Shown here piece after piece: positions 8,060 through 15,881 of a DNA stretch of 64,000 nt. The notes under the pieces are model-generated. The model was not told where the DNA came from, ran no database searches, and was given only the letters and a program-made list of their open reading frames with translations. Position 1 is the first letter of the stretch. Each line of letters begins with the position of its first letter. This DNA comes from Microbispora rosea subsp. aerata (GTDB lineage: Bacteria > Actinomycetota > Actinomycetes > Streptosporangiales > Streptosporangiaceae). The position numbers and the translations under genes were made by a program. Location: assembly GCF_014647835.1 (NCBI RefSeq), contig NZ_BMPY01000017.1, forward strand, positions 62,001-126,000, in the 5' to 3' direction.

Positions 8060-9561
8060 GGAGTCGTCTCCTGAGTGGCACCGGCACGCGACTTCAGCAC
8101 CATCACCTTGGTGAGCAACCTTTCCCCTTCCTGCCTGACCTGGTCTGAGTTGTCGCCGGATCGACGCCAGCGCCACGCGGCCAGTTCGAGCTGAGCGGAC
8201 TGCACACGGGCCAGGGCCAGCGCCGGCTTGCGGCCGTACCGGCGCCAGGTGCTCACCACGGCCCACAGACGCAGGGCGGGGTCGGCCAAGAATGGCGCCT
8301 CCCGCTCATCGATGGCCCCTCCCACCGCCGCTTCCTGCGGCACGGCGGCACGCGCGGCCGCAGCGCGAGTCTTCGCCCCCTTTCGCAGAAGCACCAAAGC
8401 GAGGACGATGAACGGCACCTGCGGTAGCAGCCAGAGAATCGGCGAGACAACCAGCGTGTCGGCCAGGCTGCCGGTTTCGACATGGTCGTCGGCCAGCTTG
8501 AAGAACCAAGGGGACAGTAACTCGGTGCCCGCCGCGCCGCCAGTCGCGGCGACCAGGCCCGCCCCGGCGATGAGCACGCGGTGCCGACGGTGGCGGATCT
8601 GCGCGGCCAGACCGAGCGCGGCCCCGAGGACACAGCCGAAGGCCACATTGCCGCTCGCCAGACCGAGGGATTGCCGAATCCAGAACTCGAAGCCGCGGGT
8701 CGCTCCGGTGATCGCGCCGCTCACGTCGGTGAGCTGAATGAACGCGACGCTTTCCGTGAAGGTGTAGCCGAGTCCGGCAGCCGCTCCGAGCACGAGACCC
8801 GTCAACGTGTCCCTGACGCGGTGCCGGCACCAGGCCAGCAGCAGCACCACTCCGGCCGCCGAGACTATCTGAGGCACAACGCTGACGTGTAGCACCAGAA
8901 AATTGAGAATCCGGTAGTGCCCTCTCACCAGCTCAACGGGACCGGCATTCGGGGAGTCGGCCAGATAGCCGTTGATAATCCCGGACGCCGGGGTGGTGTA
9001 GGCGCGACTCAGTCCGAACGAAACCAGGGCCCCCCACCCGAAAGCTGCCAGCAGCAGCCCGGCCGACAGCCGGGGGAACCAGTGAAGGAGGTAAAGCAGC
9101 CACAGGACGAAAGCGGTGCCCGGGACGCACGCCAATGCGATTAGGGGTGCGGAACCGATGACCACCAGAGAGATCAGAGTGAACGGCCCCAGCATGGTCG
9201 CAACTGTGACCCACATCAGAGCGGTGGCGCGGCGGCCTTTCGCGAACCTGCCCGTCACAATCGGCGTCTGCAGCACGACCCCGACAACGATGCCTCCGAG
9301 GACCGCCCAGAAGACGATAGGGGGCATGGCGAACAAACGGCCGAGCACCCCCGGCAGCTGGGGCAGTGACCAGAAAACGGTCAGCACGGGCTCATGCGGC
9401 ATCACCTTCGGGCGGACCAGGTCAAGCAGCAGGTATGCCAGGTAAGCCGCGATGAGCAGCCGAGTGATCAAGAGAGTTCGCTCTTTGGCCACCTCGTCGT
9501 CGCGCAGAGAAAGGTAAGCGGCCGCGGACGCGCGTTCCCCGACCGGCGGGTCGCCCCTCAC
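8056..9561 (-). CDS. PrsW-like polytopic membrane protein, catalytic residues degenerate
   Basis: A 501-aa protein with GTG start at 9561 (GTGA overlap with the previous stop) and about nine hydrophobic helices. GLVLGAAAGLGYTFTESVAF (E270) matches the central motif of PrsW/YhfC-like intramembrane proteases. The usual acidic pair in the preceding helix is replaced by PQIVSAAG (about 230-237), and the conserved His of the following helix is Asn (N305 in LASGNVAFGC). It is therefore probably an inactive or repurposed PrsW relative, perhaps a scaffold for the co-encoded exoproteins. A cytoplasmic C-terminal tail of about 100 residues follows the last helix. The family call rests on motif memory only. 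Confidence 0.75.
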   Translation of the reverse strand: MRGDPPVGERASAAAYLSLRDDEVAKERTLLITRLLIAAYLAYLLLDLVRPKVMPHEPVLTVFWSLPQLPGVLGRLFAMPPIVFWAVLGGIVVGVVLQTPIVTGRFAKGRRATALMWVTVATMLGPFTLISLVVIGSAPLIALACVPGTAFVLWLLYLLHWFPRLSAGLLLAAFGWGALVSFGLSRAYTTPASGIINGYLADSPNAGPVELVRGHYRILNFLVLHVSVVPQIVSAAGVVLLLAWCRHRVRDTLTGLVLGAAAGLGYTFTESVAFIQLTDVSGAITGATRGFEFWIRQSLGLASGNVAFGCVLGAALGLAAQIRHRRHRVLIAGAGLVAATGGAAGTELLSPWFFKLADDHVETGSLADTLVVSPILWLLPQVPFIVLALVLLRKGAKTRAAAARAAVPQEAAVGGAIDEREAPFLADPALRLWAVVSTWRRYGRKPALALARVQSAQLELAAWRWRRSGDNSDQVRQEGERLLTKVMVLKSRAGATQETTP

Positions 9562-9914
9562 GGATTTCCTCCAGGAACGTTCAGATCGGGAAACACCGGC
9601 AGGTCACTCGGGAAGATGGTCAGCAGCTCTGATGGCAGGGCCGTGGGAAGGTCGCGAGGGAAGTCTGTCGGGAATCCCGAGGGGAGGATCGACGGAAACT
9701 CCGTGGGAAATTCGCTCGGCGAATCGGTTGGGCGCTGTGGAAGCGCCGGGATCCTGAGTGGCAGTTGTGGAGGTTCGGGTGCGGAAGCCCCGGATAACAT
9801 CACGGCGAGGGACGCCGCCAGCAGAAAGGCGCCGACGACACCGCCTGTCAACAGCAACCGGATCTGCCCCCGCAGTGTGTCGTCAGATGAATCGGACACG
9901 CTGTTTTCGTCCAT
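9558..9914 (-). CDS. membrane protein with Phe-Pro-rich repeat tail (first gene of PrsW-like operon)
   Basis: A 118-aa protein. ATG 9914 gives a short cytoplasmic N-terminus and one transmembrane helix (LLLTGGVVGAFLLAASLAVML). The extracellular tail consists of degenerate FP(S/T) units: SEFPTEFPSILPSGFPTDFP, then RDLPTALPSELLTIFPSDLP. Such tails span the wall or bind partners. The stop overlaps the GTG of the PrsW-like gene. It has no recognised family. Confidence 0.75.
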   Translation of the reverse strand: MDENSVSDSSDDTLRGQIRLLLTGGVVGAFLLAASLAVMLSGASAPEPPQLPLRIPALPQRPTDSPSEFPTEFPSILPSGFPTDFPRDLPTALPSELLTIFPSDLPVFPDLNVPGGNP

Positions 9915-10086
9915 AGATCCTACCGCTTTTGTTAACCCCCGAGTCATCGCGGATGGGACGGTCAATACATACACGATAACGATGCTTGAAGCAGATGAAA
10001 AGGGCAGTTTGATCGTTGTGGCCCGAAGGATATCTCGCAAAGTCGATGTGCATCGGAGGCTACCTGTCGTCGGCATTCTCATTCGA

Positions 10087-10117
10087 TCGCACACATCGTC
10101 AAGGACGATGTGTGCGA
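10087..10117. promoter_or_regulatory. 14-bp inverted repeat, candidate operator or RNA hairpin
   Basis: TCGCACACATCGTC and its exact complement are separated by AAG, about 173 bp upstream of the operon start at 9914. No T-tract follows and no gene ends close by, so an operator or a 5'-leader hairpin is more likely than a terminator. Confidence 0.5.
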
Positions 10118-10337
10118 CGTGATCGACCACGATGGCGCCAATCGTGCGGCGGACGGAGCGGGCACTTTCGCGCCGACCGGGAACCGTGCGACACCGCGGC
10201 GCAGAAGCGTTAGGAGCGCATATCAGGCGAGTCCAGCGCACATACGCGGGCACCTCCTCGCCCGTGCTCGAGCACCCATCCCGGGAGCACTCCCGCAAGG
10301 TGGTAGCCGTTCGCTTGCGGTGACGGCCGCCAGCTCG

Positions 10338-10361
10338 GCGGGGCGGTGCCCGCCGCCCCGC
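10338..10361 (-). terminator. hairpin terminator after lipoprotein gene
   Basis: A 9-bp stem (10338-10346 with 10353-10361) with a 6-nt loop lies 27 bp past the stop of the minus-strand lipoprotein gene. Confidence 0.6.
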
Positions 10362-10387
10362 TATCCCGTTGTCCCGCCGCTTCGCCG

Positions 10388-10834
10388 TCAGGGGTGGACG
10401 TACCGCAGCCTGAGGGTGTCGACGTGCCCGGACCAGCGCAACGTCAGATGCCAGCAGCCCGCCTTCGGCAGGTCGACGCCGGACGGGCCGGGACCACCCG
10501 GCACCTCGCGCAGGACGGGCGTGCCCGAGCCGTCCAGGCGCGCTTCGATCAGCAGGGGATCTCCGTCTTGGGACACCCGCGACACCCAGAGGATCTTGTT
10601 GCCGCGGTCCTGATCCGGCGGCGACAGCAACGGGTCGCCGAACACCACGGCCGCGATGTCGCCCCGGTCTCCCAGGACGTACGGCATGGGATGGTCGGGC
10701 GGCTGGAACCCCGCACGGGCCCACGTGGGCAGCGGGGCCGGTGACAACCGGTCGGGACATCCGCCGGACGGCTGCTCGGCACATCCCGCGAGCAGGGAAC
10801 AGGCCAGGGCCAGTGTCAGCGCGGCGCGGCGCAT
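10388..10834 (-). CDS. secreted lipoprotein, unknown function
   Basis: A 148-aa protein. The signal peptide has lipobox LLAGC (Cys 18) and a GGGAG ribosome site. The mature domain is beta-rich (DIAAVVFGDPLLSPP, KILWVSRVSQDGDPL, GCWHLTLRWSGHVDTLRLRY) with a Cys pair (CPDR and GCWH), resembling small lipoproteins of the sugar- or wall-binding type. No family was assigned. A duplicated 27/28-bp unit lies just upstream (10875-10929). Confidence 0.8.
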   Translation of the reverse strand: MRRAALTLALACSLLAGCAEQPSGGCPDRLSPAPLPTWARAGFQPPDHPMPYVLGDRGDIAAVVFGDPLLSPPDQDRGNKILWVSRVSQDGDPLLIEARLDGSGTPVLREVPGGPGPSGVDLPKAGCWHLTLRWSGHVDTLRLRYVHP

Positions 10835-11138
10835 GGGCGACTCCCGTCACGAGGGTGTGGGCGGTCGCTACCTCTACGCCGCCGACCCCTTGCAGGTTCC
10901 GTACGCCGCCGATCCCGCCGCAGGTTCCGGCGCGACGCGCGCCCCCCATTTCGACCGAGATGGGCGCCATTCGCGCGCGGTAGCTCTAACGAAAAAGGAA
11001 AACCACGCCGACGGGCGTTTGCGGCACCGGTGAACGGAAAACAGCTCCCCGGAAGAATGGCCCACTGGGCGTTCTCGAATTCCCTCTATTCAGGAGATGT
11101 CGGAATTCGGGACAGTGGTACGTTTTGCGGGGGAGAAA
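10835..11138. other. divergent intergenic region
   Basis: It carries the promoters of the minus-strand lipoprotein and the plus-strand serine hydrolase. The only structure seen is the adjacent direct repeat at 10875-10929. Confidence 0.4.
10875..10929 (+). repeat. adjacent 27/28-bp imperfect direct repeat
   Basis: Both units begin TACGCCGCCGA and end GCAGGTTCCG (10875-10901 and 10902-10929), differing only in a short central segment. They sit 41-95 bp upstream of the lipoprotein start. The AGGTTCC core also occurs in the TCS1 direct repeat at 4595-4616, possibly by chance. Confidence 0.6.
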
Positions 11139-12548
11139 ATGCCCAAGTGTCGGAGAGTTGTCGGGTTCCTTATGCTCGGCGCCGTGCTGTCCAGTGGGGC
11201 CGTGCCTGCGGGCACTCCCGCCGTCGCGTCCTCCGGCGGAGCCGTCGTGACCGGCCTCGATTCCGACCATCCGTCCGTACGCGGGCGCGGGCACGACGAT
11301 CCACGCGACAAGCGGCGGCGGTCGGTGCGCGAACGTGAGCGCCAGCAGCAGAACCTGCTCCGCGACATGACGCTTGCCCTCACGCCGGCGCAGAAGGGCG
11401 AAACGGATTCGCGGGCGCTGCCGTACAACTGGCAGAAAACAGACACGATCGCGAATCCCTCCAGCGACCAGAGCAACCTGTCGGACACGACGAACCGGCC
11501 CGTCGCGTCGTCGGGGCCCGCAGGCACCGCCGCCGGTGCGGCGATGCTGGAATATCTGCGGGATCTGGCCGCGCGCAAGCAGTTCACCGGCTCGGTGCTG
11601 GTCGTACGGCGTGGGCAGGTGCTGGCGCGTTTCGCCGCGGGCGAGGCGGACGCGGAGCGGCACATCCCCAACCGGCCCGACACGGTCTATCGAGTCATGT
11701 CGATCACCAAGCAGTTCACCTCGATGCTCGTGCTGAAACTGCGCGACCGCGGGCTGCTCAAGCTGGACGACCCGATCTGCCCCTACCTCGTGCCGGAATA
11801 CATCAAGACCTGCCCGGCGGCGTGGCGTCCCATCACGATCCGCCAGACGGTCACGCACACCTCGGGCATTCCCAACATCGAGAAGCTGCCCGGCTATCTC
11901 GCCGATGTCACGCGGCCGACCACGCCCCGGCGGCTCATCCGGCAGTTCGTGAACCTGCCGCTGCTGTTCACGCCCGGCACCGGCTGGAGTTACACCAACT
12001 CCGGCTACGTCCTGGCCGGCGCGATCATCCAGGCGGTGACCGGCCAGCCGTACGGGACCGTGCTGCGCAAGCTGATCATCGAGCCGCTGAACCTCCGGCA
12101 CACCGGTTACAGCAACGGACTTCCGCCCGCCGGGTATGCGAAGGGCTACGTCACGCTCGGGTTGCCGGCCCCGGTCCTCAACGGCTCCGAGCTGTTCTCC
12201 GCGACCGGCCTCTTCACCACCGTCGACGACATCGCCCGCTGGGACCGGGCGTTCGGCTCGTACAAGGTCGCGCCGCCCGCCACGGTCAAGCAGGCGTTCA
12301 CGCCGCAGGCGAAGTGCCCTCCCGGCGGCTGCCTCAACCTGCCGTCGAGCGCGTACGCCTTCGGCTGGCTGGTCGACCGGCTGCAGGGGCACCGGCTCCG
12401 GTATCACCCGGGTCTGTTCATGGGCTACACGGCGATGAACATGTATCTGCCCGACGACGACATCCAGGTCGTCGTGCTCAGCAACGTGCAGGACACCGAC
12501 ACCGCCGGGATCGCCCGCCACCTCGCCACGCTCGCGCTCGATCTTTGA
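11139..12548 (+). CDS. secreted class C beta-lactamase-like serine hydrolase
   Basis: A 469-aa protein. The ATG at 11139 has a GGGGGAGA site at proper spacing and begins a signal peptide (CRRVVGFLMLGAVLSSG). The earlier ATG at 11097 abuts its purine run. The catalytic motifs of the beta-lactamase/PBP (PF00144) fold are present: SxxK as SITKQ, YxN as YTNSGY, and HPG in RYHPGLFMGY. HTSGIPN is the usual family motif. A charged linker of about 120 residues precedes the domain. Members act as D-aminopeptidases, esterases or D,D-peptidases; the substrate cannot be read from sequence. Confidence 0.88.
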   Translation: MPKCRRVVGFLMLGAVLSSGAVPAGTPAVASSGGAVVTGLDSDHPSVRGRGHDDPRDKRRRSVRERERQQQNLLRDMTLALTPAQKGETDSRALPYNWQKTDTIANPSSDQSNLSDTTNRPVASSGPAGTAAGAAMLEYLRDLAARKQFTGSVLVVRRGQVLARFAAGEADAERHIPNRPDTVYRVMSITKQFTSMLVLKLRDRGLLKLDDPICPYLVPEYIKTCPAAWRPITIRQTVTHTSGIPNIEKLPGYLADVTRPTTPRRLIRQFVNLPLLFTPGTGWSYTNSGYVLAGAIIQAVTGQPYGTVLRKLIIEPLNLRHTGYSNGLPPAGYAKGYVTLGLPAPVLNGSELFSATGLFTTVDDIARWDRAFGSYKVAPPATVKQAFTPQAKCPPGGCLNLPSSAYAFGWLVDRLQGHRLRYHPGLFMGYTAMNMYLPDDDIQVVVLSNVQDTDTAGIARHLATLALDL

Positions 12549-12557
12549 GCGCTCACG

Positions 12558-12590
12558 GGCGATGCCGCCGACGCGCTCGGCGGCATCGCC
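12558..12590. terminator. bidirectional terminator
   Basis: A perfect 14-bp stem (12558-12571 with 12577-12590) with loop CGCGC lies between the converging serine hydrolase and D,D-carboxypeptidase genes. Confidence 0.85.
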
Positions 12591-12614
12591 TTCGGACGAC
12601 GCGCGCACCGGGCG

Positions 12615-13604
12615 TCATCGCCCGGCTTCCCGGGCCGCGACCAGGGAGCCGAGCGACCCACGTACGGCGTCGACCAGTTCACGGCTGCGGTCGAGGGCGG
12701 CCCGCAGGCCGATCGCGGGGGGTGAGCCGGCGCTCTGGTGCAGGACGACGCCGAGGATCAGCCACGTACGGCCGCCGGCCATGGCCTCGGCCGCCCACAT
12801 CAGGGCACCACCGGCCGGCGTGCTGGAGCCGGTCTTGAGGCCGATCACGCCCGATTTGCCCAGCAGGGCGTTGGTGTTGACGATCGCGCCGGGAACCCCG
12901 GGGATCGTGACCTCGGGCTTGGCGACGATCGACCGGATCACCGGGTCTTTCATCACCCGCCGGGCCAGCTTGAGCTGGTCCGCGGCGGTGCTCACAGTCG
13001 TCGGCTCGATGCCGCTGGCGCCGGTGTAGGTCGTGCGGGTCATCCCGAGGCCGGCGGCGGCCCGGTTCATCTTCGCCACGAACGCCTCCTGCGTGCCGGA
13101 GTCCCAGCGGGCGAGCAGGCGGGCGATGTTGTTGCCCGACGGGATCAGCATCAGTTCGAGCATCTGACGCTCGGTGAACCTCTGGCCTTCCCTGACCGGC
13201 GCGCTCGACTCCTCGCGGGACAGCGACTCCTCCGCGGCCTGCCGGTCGACCTCGATGACCGGCCCGGCGGCGGCCCCCTTCAGCGGGTGCTCGCGCAGGA
13301 TCACGTACGCGGTCATCACCTTGGTGAGGCTCGCGATCGGCACCGGCTCGGGCTCGCCCGTGCCGCCGAGATCGCCGAGCCCTTCGACCACGACGCGCGC
13401 CTGGCCGTCCCGAGGCCAGGGCAGCGCCATCCCCGCCGACAGCCCCTCGCTCTTGTGGGGAAACCCGAAGCAGCCGGTGGCGATGAGGACGAGGGCCCAC
13501 ATCGAGGCCGTGAGACGCGGGGCGTGACGGCGGCGGGGCGCCGGGGTGGGGCGGTCGCCCGGCCGCTCTCCGGCGGGAACGGCGGACAGTCGGGCTGGGA
13601 GCAT
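12615..13604 (-). CDS. D-alanyl-D-alanine carboxypeptidase (S11 family), lipoprotein
   Basis: A 329-aa protein. ATG 13604 has a GGAGGTG site 6 nt upstream. The N-terminus is Arg/Pro-rich, then a hydrophobic helix ends in lipobox IATGC. Catalytic motifs of low-molecular-weight PBPs are present: SxxK as ASLTKVMTAYV, SxN as SGNN and KTG as KTGSS. It trims the terminal D-Ala from peptidoglycan stem peptides outside the membrane. It lies 88 bp downstream of the TCS2 kinase on the same strand and carries GATACACGG repeats and a 5'-UTR hairpin shared with the M1-like gene, so it is a likely TCS2 target. Confidence 0.9.
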   Translation of the reverse strand: MLPARLSAVPAGERPGDRPTPAPRRRHAPRLTASMWALVLIATGCFGFPHKSEGLSAGMALPWPRDGQARVVVEGLGDLGGTGEPEPVPIASLTKVMTAYVILREHPLKGAAAGPVIEVDRQAAEESLSREESSAPVREGQRFTERQMLELMLIPSGNNIARLLARWDSGTQEAFVAKMNRAAAGLGMTRTTYTGASGIEPTTVSTAADQLKLARRVMKDPVIRSIVAKPEVTIPGVPGAIVNTNALLGKSGVIGLKTGSSTPAGGALMWAAEAMAGGRTWLILGVVLHQSAGSPPAIGLRAALDRSRELVDAVRGSLGSLVAAREAGR

Positions 13605-13626
13605 GGAAGGCACCTCCGGGTGATCG

Positions 13627-13644
13627 GTGCGCGCGTTCGCGCAC
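13627..13644 (-). promoter_or_regulatory. 5'-UTR hairpin shared with the M1-like gene
   Basis: The minus-strand sequence GTGCGCG-AACG-CGCGCAC forms a 7-bp stem 23-40 nt upstream of the carboxypeptidase start, followed by CGGAGGTG. Nearly the same arrangement is found at 16482-16500 before the M1-like gene. Confidence 0.55.
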
Positions 13645-13692
13645 GTCACCCACCCTCGGCCGGGGAGGTTTCCGCGCCGCCGAGACGGAGAT

Positions 13693-15003
13693 TCAGCGGC
13701 CGCTCGACTGCCGCGCGGCCGTGTATCCGCCGTGTATCGACCGGGGCTCGGCGCCGAGGCGGACGGTGGCGACCGCGCCGCCGTCCGGAGCGTTGGCGAA
13801 GCCGAGGTCGGCGCCGATCACCCGCGCCTGGCCGAGGGCGATGGTCAGGCCCAGGCCGTGGCCCCTGCCGCGTTCCTCCGCGCCCGTACGGAAACGCCGT
13901 GGCCCTTCCGCCAGCAGCGTGCCGTGGAACCCGGGGCCGTGGTCGCGTACGACGATCGTCGTGCCACGAACGCCGACCTCGACCGGAGGCCGCCCGTGGC
14001 GGTGCGCGTTGGCGACCAGGTTGGCGATGATCCGGTCGAGACGACGCGGGTCGGTGTCGGCCACGGGATGACCGGTCACCTCCACCCGGGCGGCGAGCCC
14101 GGTCCGGCGCACGGACTCCCGCACGACCTCGCCCAGCGGCACCGGCACGTGATCGGCCCGCTCCGCGCCCGCGTCCAGGCGGGAGATCTCCAGCAGGTCC
14201 TCGACGAGCGCGCGCAGCACCGCGACCCGGTCGCGTACGAGCTCGGTGACCTCTCCCTCCGGGAGCAGCTCCGCCGAGGTGACCAGCCCCATGAGCGGGG
14301 TGCGCAGCTCGTGGGCCACATCGGCGGTGAAGCGCTGCTCGGCGAGCAACCGCTCCTGCAGCGCGCTCGCCATCGAGTCGACGGCCGCGGAGATCTCGCC
14401 GATCTCGTCCCGGGGCCGGCCGCCCGCCCCGGTCCTGGCGTCGAGGTCGCCGCCCGCGATGCGCCGGGCCGTTCCCGCCACGCGCCGCAGGCGGCGGTTC
14501 GGCAGCTCGGCGGCGAGCGCCGCGAGGGGCACCACGATCGCGAGCACGGCCAGCGTGGCCATGACGATGTGCCGGTCGAGAGCCTGGAGGCTGCGCCGCT
14601 CGGCGCCCATGTCGATTTTGACGGCCAGCACGCGGCCGCCGGTGCGGACCGCCGCCCACATCCAGGGCTCGTCGGGTTTCGTGTCGTCGTACCAGGTGGC
14701 GGGTTCCCGGGGCGTTACCTGCCGCAGCAGTTCCGGCGGGAGCGCGGCCGGGTCGTCGATGACGGCGTCCGGCGCGTCCTGTCCGCCGATGCCGCTCGCC
14801 GCATGAAGGACAGCCTGGACCGCCTCGGTCCTGCCCGTGTTCAGCGACCATTCGTACGTCGTCGTGTGCACCAGCACCCCGACCGACACGGCGACCGCGC
14901 AGGACGCCGCGGCCGCCAGCGCGGCGATCTTCCACCTGAGCGACCGGGGGTCCAGCGCCGACAGGAGGTTCGTACGGCGGGGCGCGGCGGGCCGGGTGCT
15001 CAC
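13693..15003 (-). CDS. sensor histidine kinase of TCS2
   Basis: A 436-aa kinase with GTG start at 15003, one base past the response regulator stop. A transmembrane helix lies near residues 18-40, a short sensor of about 110 residues follows, then a second helix (VMATLAVLAIVVPLAALAA). HAMP, HELRTPLMGL (His box), NLVANAHRHGRPP (N-box), DHGPGFHG (G1) and GHGLGLTIALGQAR (G2) follow. The overall size and short sensor resemble envelope-stress or VanS/CseC-type kinases. That likeness is family memory; the ligand is unknown. Confidence 0.92.
   Translation of the reverse strand: MSTRPAAPRRTNLLSALDPRSLRWKIAALAAAASCAVAVSVGVLVHTTTYEWSLNTGRTEAVQAVLHAASGIGGQDAPDAVIDDPAALPPELLRQVTPREPATWYDDTKPDEPWMWAAVRTGGRVLAVKIDMGAERRSLQALDRHIVMATLAVLAIVVPLAALAAELPNRRLRRVAGTARRIAGGDLDARTGAGGRPRDEIGEISAAVDSMASALQERLLAEQRFTADVAHELRTPLMGLVTSAELLPEGEVTELVRDRVAVLRALVEDLLEISRLDAGAERADHVPVPLGEVVRESVRRTGLAARVEVTGHPVADTDPRRLDRIIANLVANAHRHGRPPVEVGVRGTTIVVRDHGPGFHGTLLAEGPRRFRTGAEERGRGHGLGLTIALGQARVIGADLGFANAPDGGAVATVRLGAEPRSIHGGYTAARQSSGR
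13719..13738 (-). promoter_or_regulatory. GATACACGG tandem repeat upstream of the carboxypeptidase
   Basis: Two copies of GATACACGG (minus strand, 13730-13738 and 13719-13727) lie with an 11-bp period inside the 3' end of the kinase gene, 115-134 bp before the carboxypeptidase start. The same nonamer occurs three times at 16542-16592. It is a candidate OmpR-type operator for TCS2. Confidence 0.55.
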
Positions 15004-15004
15004 G

Positions 15005-15793
15005 TCAGCGCCGCAGCTTGTAGCCGAAACCCCGGACGGTCTCGATCCGGTCGGCGCCGATCTTCTTGCGCAGCCGCTGCACGCACAGGTCGACGACGCG
15101 GCTGTCGCCGTCCCAGCCGTAGTCCCATACGTTGCGCAGCAGCGTCTGCCGGTCCAGCACGATCCCCGGGTTGGCCGCGAACTCCAGCAGCAGCCGGAGC
15201 TCGGTGGGGGCGAGCGCGACCGGCTCGCCGGCCAGGCGCACCTCGAGGCCCTGGGTGTCGATGGCCAGGTCCCCGAAAACCAGGTCCCCGAAAACGAGGT
15301 CGCCGCCGGACGCGGCCCGCGGGGGGTCGTCCGATCCGTACGCGGAAGCGGACTCGCGTCCGGGGACGGGCTCGCGCGCGGGGGCGGGCTCGGGCGCGGG
15401 GGCGAAAGACGCCCGGCGCAGCAGCGAGCGGATCCTGGCCACGAGCACGCCGGTGTCGACCGGTTTGACGACGTAGTCGTCCGCCCCCGCCTCCAGGCCC
15501 GCCACCACATCCAGCGAGTCGCCGCGCGCGGACATCATCAGGATCGGGACCAGGCTGGTCTCCCTGACCCTGCGGCACAGGCCGATGCCGTCCAGGCCCG
15601 GCAGCATGACGTCCAGCAGCAGCACGTCGTGCCGTCCTTCGCGGAACAGCTCCAGGCCGGTCAGGCCGTCTCCGGCCGTCGCCACTTCGTAGCCGTAGCG
15701 TTCCAGAGCCATCCCGACCGTCTTGCGGATCACCTCGTCGTCCTCGACGAGCAGCACGGTGACAGGGGCCTGCGGCCCGCTTCTGGCTTCCAA
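15005..15793 (-). CDS. OmpR-family response regulator of TCS2
   Basis: A 262-aa regulator. The receiver has LLVEDDE, the phospho-acceptor in LLLDVMLPGLDG, MMSARG and the Lys of YVVKPVD. An unusually long linker (about residues 125-170) is rich in Pro/Ala/Arg and ends in a duplicated VFGDL unit. The winged-helix effector includes DSRVVDLCVQRLRKKIG and RGFGYKL. It is immediately upstream of its kinase. Downstream on the same strand is a D,D-carboxypeptidase, and upstream is a truncated M1-like lipoprotein sharing promoter elements, pointing to wall or envelope stress. Confidence 0.92.
   Translation of the reverse strand: MEARSGPQAPVTVLLVEDDEVIRKTVGMALERYGYEVATAGDGLTGLELFREGRHDVLLLDVMLPGLDGIGLCRRVRETSLVPILMMSARGDSLDVVAGLEAGADDYVVKPVDTGVLVARIRSLLRRASFAPAPEPAPAREPVPGRESASAYGSDDPPRAASGGDLVFGDLVFGDLAIDTQGLEVRLAGEPVALAPTELRLLLEFAANPGIVLDRQTLLRNVWDYGWDGDSRVVDLCVQRLRKKIGADRIETVRGFGYKLRR
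15266..15295. repeat. perfect 15-bp tandem repeat in the TCS2 regulator linker
   Basis: Two adjacent exact copies of CAGGTCCCCGAAAAC (15266-15280, 15281-15295) encode the doubled VFGDL in the linker between receiver and DNA-binding domain. It is an in-frame duplication. Confidence 0.9.
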
Positions 15794-15881
15794 GGCCGAA
15801 ATATCCCCCCGAGGCGGCGAAAGGCGTGCTTGCGAGCTTATAAGGCCACATCCGGTGCTTCCTCTGGCCGCGGAGGACGCG

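Larger units (their letters stand above)
9915..10387. other. 473-bp intergenic region with a long palindrome
   Basis: It lies between the start of the four-gene operon and the 3' end of a lipoprotein gene on the same strand, so it must hold the operon promoter. It contains the 14-bp inverted repeat at 10087-10117 and the terminator at 10338-10361. The rest shows no convincing gene. Confidence 0.5.

Noticed and set aside
10110-10613. Plus-strand 167-codon frame across the intergenic region
   Set aside because: It runs antisense into the lipoprotein gene, with low-complexity Arg/Pro content and no ribosome site.
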